From positions 17,228 through 81,227 of the forward strand of contig JAFWDM010000078.1 of assembly GCA_017513005.1 (NCBI GenBank): 64,000 nucleotides of DNA, read 5' to 3'. Shown here piece by piece: positions 60,184 to 64,000 of the stretch (position 1 is its first letter; every line of letters begins with the position of its first letter). Source of the stretch: Lachnospiraceae bacterium. Lineage in GTDB: Bacteria; Bacillota; Clostridia; Lachnospirales; Lachnospiraceae. The translations under genes and the position numbers were made by a program. The notes under the pieces were generated by a model. It had not been told where the DNA came from and did no database searches. It saw only the letters and a program-made list of their open reading frames with translations.

Positions 60184-60900
60184 TCAGTTTCCGGCCGCCC
60201 AGACGGCTGTCTGCAGGGAAAAGACCGCCTCGCCGGTGTTTCCGTCAAAGACGGTGATCACGGCATTGACCATGGCTGCGTCCTCCCCGCTCTCGCTGCC
60301 CGCCCCGTCCCGGTCCCGGACCGGTTTCCAGGCAGTCTCTACGATCAGGTCTCCGATCCGCAGCAGCTCTGCCACAGGTTCCGTGCCGGCCCCGGCCTTC
60401 CCCGGTTCAGCCTGCGGGAGGCCTGTTCCGCCGCCTGCTTCCTCCTGTTCTGCCTGCGGGAGGCCTGCACCGCCGCCTGTCTGCTCCGCCACCGTCTCTG
60501 TCCTGCCGCCTTCTCCCGCCTGCTCTGCCTGCGCCGGATCGGCACCGGCAGTCGGGGAGCGCTGTGCCTCCGGGAGGATCCCCCCCGGGATCGGGACGGG
60601 ATGCAGGTCAGTGTCATAGACGGCCGTCACCAGGGCCTCACCTGTCGAAGCATCCTCCTGCAGCAGGGCGTTACCGTCCGTACCAAGAATCGCCAGCAGG
60701 TCCTGCGGGCTCTTCGAGGCGGACACGGCCTCCGCGGCATTCTGGGCCAGGGTGACCGCTGCCGTCAGATTCTTTGCCTTCGCACTCTGGGCGCGGGCGC
60801 TGCCGAACACCCTCGTCAGCACCAGTATGATGGATACAAAAACCGCGATCATCAGGAGCGTTTCCAGATAGAAGGCGGTGATATGCTGTTTTTTCTTCAT
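60184..60900 (-). CDS. Pseudopilin-like protein with repeat insert
   Basis: 238 aa. Start MKKKQHITAFYLETLLMIAVF: a membrane helix near the N-terminus, like type IV pilin-type proteins but lacking a clear Gly|Phe cleavage site. A Gln/Ala/Gly/Glu repeat (GLPQAEQEEAGGGTG units, bases about 60390-60550) is inserted in the extracellular part. It ends with VITVFDGNTGEAVFSLQTAV. The upstream in-frame Met at 60930 is less likely. Confidence 0.65.
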   Translation of the reverse strand: MKKKQHITAFYLETLLMIAVFVSIILVLTRVFGSARAQSAKAKNLTAAVTLAQNAAEAVSASKSPQDLLAILGTDGNALLQEDASTGEALVTAVYDTDLHPVPIPGGILPEAQRSPTAGADPAQAEQAGEGGRTETVAEQTGGGAGLPQAEQEEAGGGTGLPQAEPGKAGAGTEPVAELLRIGDLIVETAWKPVRDRDGAGSESGEDAAMVNAVITVFDGNTGEAVFSLQTAVWAAGN

Positions 60901-60939
60901 CCGGATCTGCCTCCTGTGACAGCGAAACAAGTGTCTGGT

Positions 60940-61404
60940 TTACCCGGCCCGCAGGTGCACGAGCACGCTCCCTTCATCCGTCCGCACACGGAGCACCGGG
61001 CCGTCTTTTTCCACTTCAAAAAGACCTGTCTCTCCGATCACGTTGCTGGCGGAAGGTGTCAGCGGCGCTTCCGCCCGGGCATATTCCTCCATCAGGCTCC
61101 CCTCGTGCAGGTAGATCCGCAGCACATACCCCGTATCTCCATCTGCCAAGCTGAGGACCTGCGTGACTGTCCCGTCGTCCAGAACCGCTTCCTCCACCCG
61201 GACGCCTCCGGCCGTATCCGCGGCACGCACGGCAGCCGTCACATAGGACAGGGTGGCGCGGGTATAATTGTTGCCGTTCTGGACACCGACTGTATGCCGG
61301 TAGGTCTGCGCCCCGAAAATGACCAGCATCAGAAATCCCGCCAGGAAGAGGGCGGCGATCCCGATCACATATAACCCGAGGGGAGAAGAATAACTCTTTT
61401 TCAT
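60940..61404 (-). CDS. DUF4860-type pilus-associated protein
   Basis: About 154 aa from MKKSYSSPLGLYVIG. N-terminal membrane helix (LYVIGIAALFLAGFLMLVIF), then an extracellular domain with DGTVTQVLSLADGDTGYVLR and IYLHEGSLMEEYA. The family assignment is from memory. The frame upstream to 61515 is Arg/Gln-rich and unlikely to be coding. Confidence 0.65.
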   Translation of the reverse strand: MKKSYSSPLGLYVIGIAALFLAGFLMLVIFGAQTYRHTVGVQNGNNYTRATLSYVTAAVRAADTAGGVRVEEAVLDDGTVTQVLSLADGDTGYVLRIYLHEGSLMEEYARAEAPLTPSASNVIGETGLFEVEKDGPVLRVRTDEGSVLVHLRAG

Positions 61405-61542
61405 GGCTTGTCTCTTTTCGGTCTGATCCCTTCCGGCCTGCTTCTGTTCCGGTCTGGTCTGGTTCCGGCCAGATCTTCTGTCTATACTGCAGATGCCGGA
61501 CCCGGGACCTGTCACAGAATAACCTGTACTTCATGGTCTGTC

Positions 61543-61857
61543 TCATTTCGCGGTCACAGTGACCTCCGGCGCAATGTTGGAGGCGAAAATATCATAGCGG
61601 ATATAGTAGTCGCGCGTGTTGACCTGCAGGCCGTAATTGTCCTCCAGGTACTCCAGCGTCGGGGGATAGACGCCCTCGACCGCATAGCACTGCAGGGCAC
61701 TCCGCCGGATGGCCTCCCGGATGGCCGCGGCGCTCTCCTCGGACAGATCCCGGGCAGAGACATGCGACGCGAAATACCACACGAGCGCTGCCGCCGCGAC
61801 AGCCAGCAGGAGGAACAGTATAGCCGGAATTTTCTTTTTTTCTTTATCGGAATACAT
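61543..61857 (-). CDS. Pilin-like small membrane protein
   Basis: 104 aa. Membrane helix (IPAILFLLLAVAAAALVWYF) followed by an extracellular domain with pilin-like AIREAIRRSALQCYAVEGVYP and PTLEYLEDNYGLQV, as in minor pseudopilins. One Cys. GAGGGAG upstream. Confidence 0.72.
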   Translation of the reverse strand: MYSDKEKKKIPAILFLLLAVAAAALVWYFASHVSARDLSEESAAAIREAIRRSALQCYAVEGVYPPTLEYLEDNYGLQVNTRDYYIRYDIFASNIAPEVTVTAK

Positions 61858-61930
61858 TCAAAAGCTCCCTCTCACACACAGGCCTTACCGTCTCCACAGA
61901 TACCGCCCGATATCATTCACCCAATACTGA

Positions 61931-62983
61931 TCACCCGATCGAATTCATCATGCCGATGAGGGGCAGCATGACGGAGAGGAGCGAGAGGCCCACGGTGAAC
62001 ATGAGGACGCCGGAGAGAAGGGGGTCCACGATGCCGACGAGGCTGTCCACCTTGGCGGTGCAGTTCTCCTCCAGGAGCTCTGTGAGGCGCTCCAGGACGG
62101 ACTCCATATTGCCGCTGCGTTCGCCGGCCAGGAGCATGCGTCCGTAGACCGGCTCGAAGAGTTCTTCGTCATAGGCGGCCTGGGCAATGCTGTGCCCCTC
62201 CTCCATGCGGGCAACGCACTTTTTGAGTTTTTCCTCCACCGGCCTGCATTCGGCCATCGGGATACTGTCGATCACCGCGATATCCTGCAGCTCGCCGCTG
62301 GCCAAAAAGGTCCCCAGAGCGGATGTGAAGCGGAACATGCCCATATTGTCCAGGATCTCCGCGCACAGGGGGATCCTGCGCAGCACCTTTTCCACAGCTT
62401 CCTTTTTCCCGTTGTTCCACAGATACAGGCCGCCGAACAGGCAGACCGCGATCACGATCATCAGGACCAGGGCGAACCAGCAGAAGCCGTACGCCCACCG
62501 GATATAGCTGTAGGTGGAGGCGGAGAGACTCCCTGTCAGGCTGTCATAGACATCCGTAAAGGCGGGCAGCACCATGGCCAGCATGACCGCCAGGACCGCG
62601 ATGATCAGCACGATCATGGCCGCCGGATAGGTCACGGCGCTCCGGATCTTCTCCGAGATGGTCTTCTGGTCCCTGTAGTAGCGGGAGAGCCGGAACAGGA
62701 CATCCTCCTGCCGGCCGGACGTCTCGCCCGCCGCCACCATTTTCAGCGCATACTCCGGAAAGATCCCTGCTTCCCGCATGGCGTCCGACAGGCTCGCGCC
62801 CTCCTCCACTCTCTCCTTCATGAGCGTGATCCCCGCGCCCAGCACACCCTTTTCCTTTTCCGCCGTTCCCTGCTCCAGCAGGGCGACCGCCTCATCGGTC
62901 TGGATGCCCGCGCGCACCATCATCCCCATGCTCTCGCAGAAGGCGCTCACGCCGAGATTGTCCAGTTTTCTCTGCTTTGCCAT
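61931..62983 (-). CDS. pilC: Type II secretion/type IV pilus inner-membrane protein (GspF/PilC)
   Basis: 350 aa with two T2SSF domains and three membrane segments. Motifs GVSAFCESMGMMVRAGIQTDEAVALLE, SLSDAMREAG, FPEYALKMVAAGETSGRQEDVL and the second-domain equivalent YGRMLLAGERSGNMESVLERL. Ends near the membrane (LLSVMLPLIGMMNSIG). GGGAGG upstream. Acts as platform for the pilus machine. Confidence 0.94.
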   Translation of the reverse strand: MAKQRKLDNLGVSAFCESMGMMVRAGIQTDEAVALLEQGTAEKEKGVLGAGITLMKERVEEGASLSDAMREAGIFPEYALKMVAAGETSGRQEDVLFRLSRYYRDQKTISEKIRSAVTYPAAMIVLIIAVLAVMLAMVLPAFTDVYDSLTGSLSASTYSYIRWAYGFCWFALVLMIVIAVCLFGGLYLWNNGKKEAVEKVLRRIPLCAEILDNMGMFRFTSALGTFLASGELQDIAVIDSIPMAECRPVEEKLKKCVARMEEGHSIAQAAYDEELFEPVYGRMLLAGERSGNMESVLERLTELLEENCTAKVDSLVGIVDPLLSGVLMFTVGLSLLSVMLPLIGMMNSIG

Positions 62984-63059
62984 AAGAATCCTCCCGGAAT
63001 GTCCGCCGTCACGAGCGGGACCTGCCCGCTATAAAAAAGCCATCAGTACACATGTGTCG

Positions 63060-64000
63060 TCAGTAGCAGTAGACATCCTTGTAGTTGCTGCCGTCGCCGA
63101 TAAATGTCCCGTCGGCGCCGTTTGAAGAGAATGTGAGATCCATGCGGTTCCATTTTTTCCCGCTGATCTCAAACTTGACGGTCACCCAGCCGTTCTCCTC
63201 TGTGTAAAACATGTTCCAGGCATGGTAGACCTCGTTGGGGGAGACATAGCCGAAGATGACCTTGCAGGGTATGCCCTGGCTCCGGAGCATGGCTGCCGCA
63301 AGAGAGGCATAGTCAAAACAAATCCCCTTGCCGGTGGCCAGCGTCTCATCGGGATCCGGCATATAGCCGGCCTGCACCGTCCGCGCCTTGTCCCTGTCAT
63401 ACTTTACGCCGGCGCACACATACTCGTAGACCGCGCTGATGACGCCGTTCGCATCCGCTGCGCCCGCAGCCAGGTCTTGGGCCTTTTTCACACAGGCGGA
63501 GGTCTCCGTATACCTGACATAATCACTGGCGCACAGATAGGGCCGGAAGGGATCCGCGATGGAGACCGTCTCGTCCATCGAATACAGGACCGCATACTTG
63601 CTCCCGGAGACATTTTCCAGGACACGGAAGGTATACATCCCGTCCTCCATCTGGAGCGGGAAGATCGACGGCGTTCCATCCGACTTCAGGTCATAGGTAT
63701 AGGTCGCCCCGTCCTTGAGGACCTGAAATTTCAGCCTGCCGGCGCTGACCGCGCTCACCCCGATGTAGCCCTCCGAAGCCGCCGACAGATCCAGCAGGAC
63801 TCCATTCTCCCCTCCCGCCTTGTCCTTGTGAAAGGCGGAAACAGCCATAGGCGGCGCCGTATAGCCGCGGACCGTGCCCGCCGCCTCGGTCCTCATACCG
63901 CAGCCCGGACAGACCAGCAGCAGGAATACAAGCAGGAGCAGGATCCCTCCGAAGAAAAACCGCCTCCCCGGGACTGTTTCCGGCCGGCCCTCTGTTTTCC
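63060..64000 (-). CDS. Transglutaminase-like membrane/lipoprotein (start beyond right edge)
   Basis: At least 313 codons. The N-terminal part seen is a basic RRFF then hydrophobic FGGILLLLVFLLLV and CPGC, likely a signal or lipoprotein anchor. The transglutaminase core has Cys in GICFDYASLAAAML, His in YHAWNMFY, and Asp in MDLTF. Substrate unknown; it may act on cell wall or pilus proteins. The next gene in the pilus cluster. The earlier in-window Met (63896) is probably internal because the frame stays open upstream to the edge. Confidence 0.85.
   Translation of the reverse strand, partial: KTEGRPETVPGRRFFFGGILLLLVFLLLVCPGCGMRTEAAGTVRGYTAPPMAVSAFHKDKAGGENGVLLDLSAASEGYIGVSAVSAGRLKFQVLKDGATYTYDLKSDGTPSIFPLQMEDGMYTFRVLENVSGSKYAVLYSMDETVSIADPFRPYLCASDYVRYTETSACVKKAQDLAAGAADANGVISAVYEYVCAGVKYDRDKARTVQAGYMPDPDETLATGKGICFDYASLAAAMLRSQGIPCKVIFGYVSPNEVYHAWNMFYTEENGWVTVKFEISGKKWNRMDLTFSSNGADGTFIGDGSNYKDVYCY

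Overview
The window is about 64 kb of GC-rich DNA from an anaerobic Firmicute. A class III fructose-1,6-bisphosphatase, a CIRCE-controlled small heat-shock gene, an orphan PreA, an EFR1-type flavodoxin/ferredoxin, a DUF624 (YesL) protein and a BTAD-regulated pilus cluster together suggest the class Clostridia, most likely a GC-rich member of the Lachnospiraceae. I see no rRNA, tRNA, CRISPR array, intact transposase or phage gene.

Layout. 1-5.6 kb: ftsH (C-terminus off the left edge), hsp20, a MATE exporter and a TIGR01212 radical SAM gene. 5.6-16 kb: a Uma2-like protein, a patatin-like lipase, a very large lipoprotein fusing an oligopeptide-binding domain to a 3D/RlpA-like barrel, class III fbp, an ArsD-like protein and a flavin-binding NimA-like protein. 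16.4-20.9 kb: a membrane-anchored Hsp70-like ATPase, a membrane partner and nth. 21.2-23.9 kb: preA and an EFR1 protein. 24.1-49.4 kb, almost all on the minus strand: a respiratory island. It holds modABC, a molybdopterin-binding protein, a MogA-MOSC fusion, moaA, moeA, a MobB-MoaC fusion, mobA, a radical SAM gene, a polyprenyl synthase, a UbiA/MenA prenyltransferase, fixX, fixC, tatC, tatA, a NarL-type two-component system, a polyferredoxin (plus strand), a TatA/B protein, an NrfD membrane subunit, a four-cluster ferredoxin subunit and a Tat-exported molybdopterin oxidoreductase. 49.6-56 kb: a degenerate metallo-beta-lactamase-fold protein, a DUF624 protein, a repeat-bearing secreted protein, metG and map. 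56.4-64 kb: a type IV pilus/type II secretion-like cluster that continues past the right edge.

How it works together (inference): molybdate is imported by ModABC and built into bis-MGD cofactor. The Tat system exports the folded molybdoenzyme. Electrons from an ETF (not in the window) would enter through FixCX into a prenylated quinone made by the prenyl synthase/UbiA/radical SAM operon, and leave through NrfD and the four-cluster subunit to an unknown external acceptor. The two-component system probably controls expression.

A second theme is repeats. Nearly every intergenic gap has its own unrelated minisatellite, and at least ten coding genes, including conserved enzymes, carry in-frame low-complexity expansions. 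Two genes have a duplicated 3' end, and a 29-bp palindromic element occurs four times.
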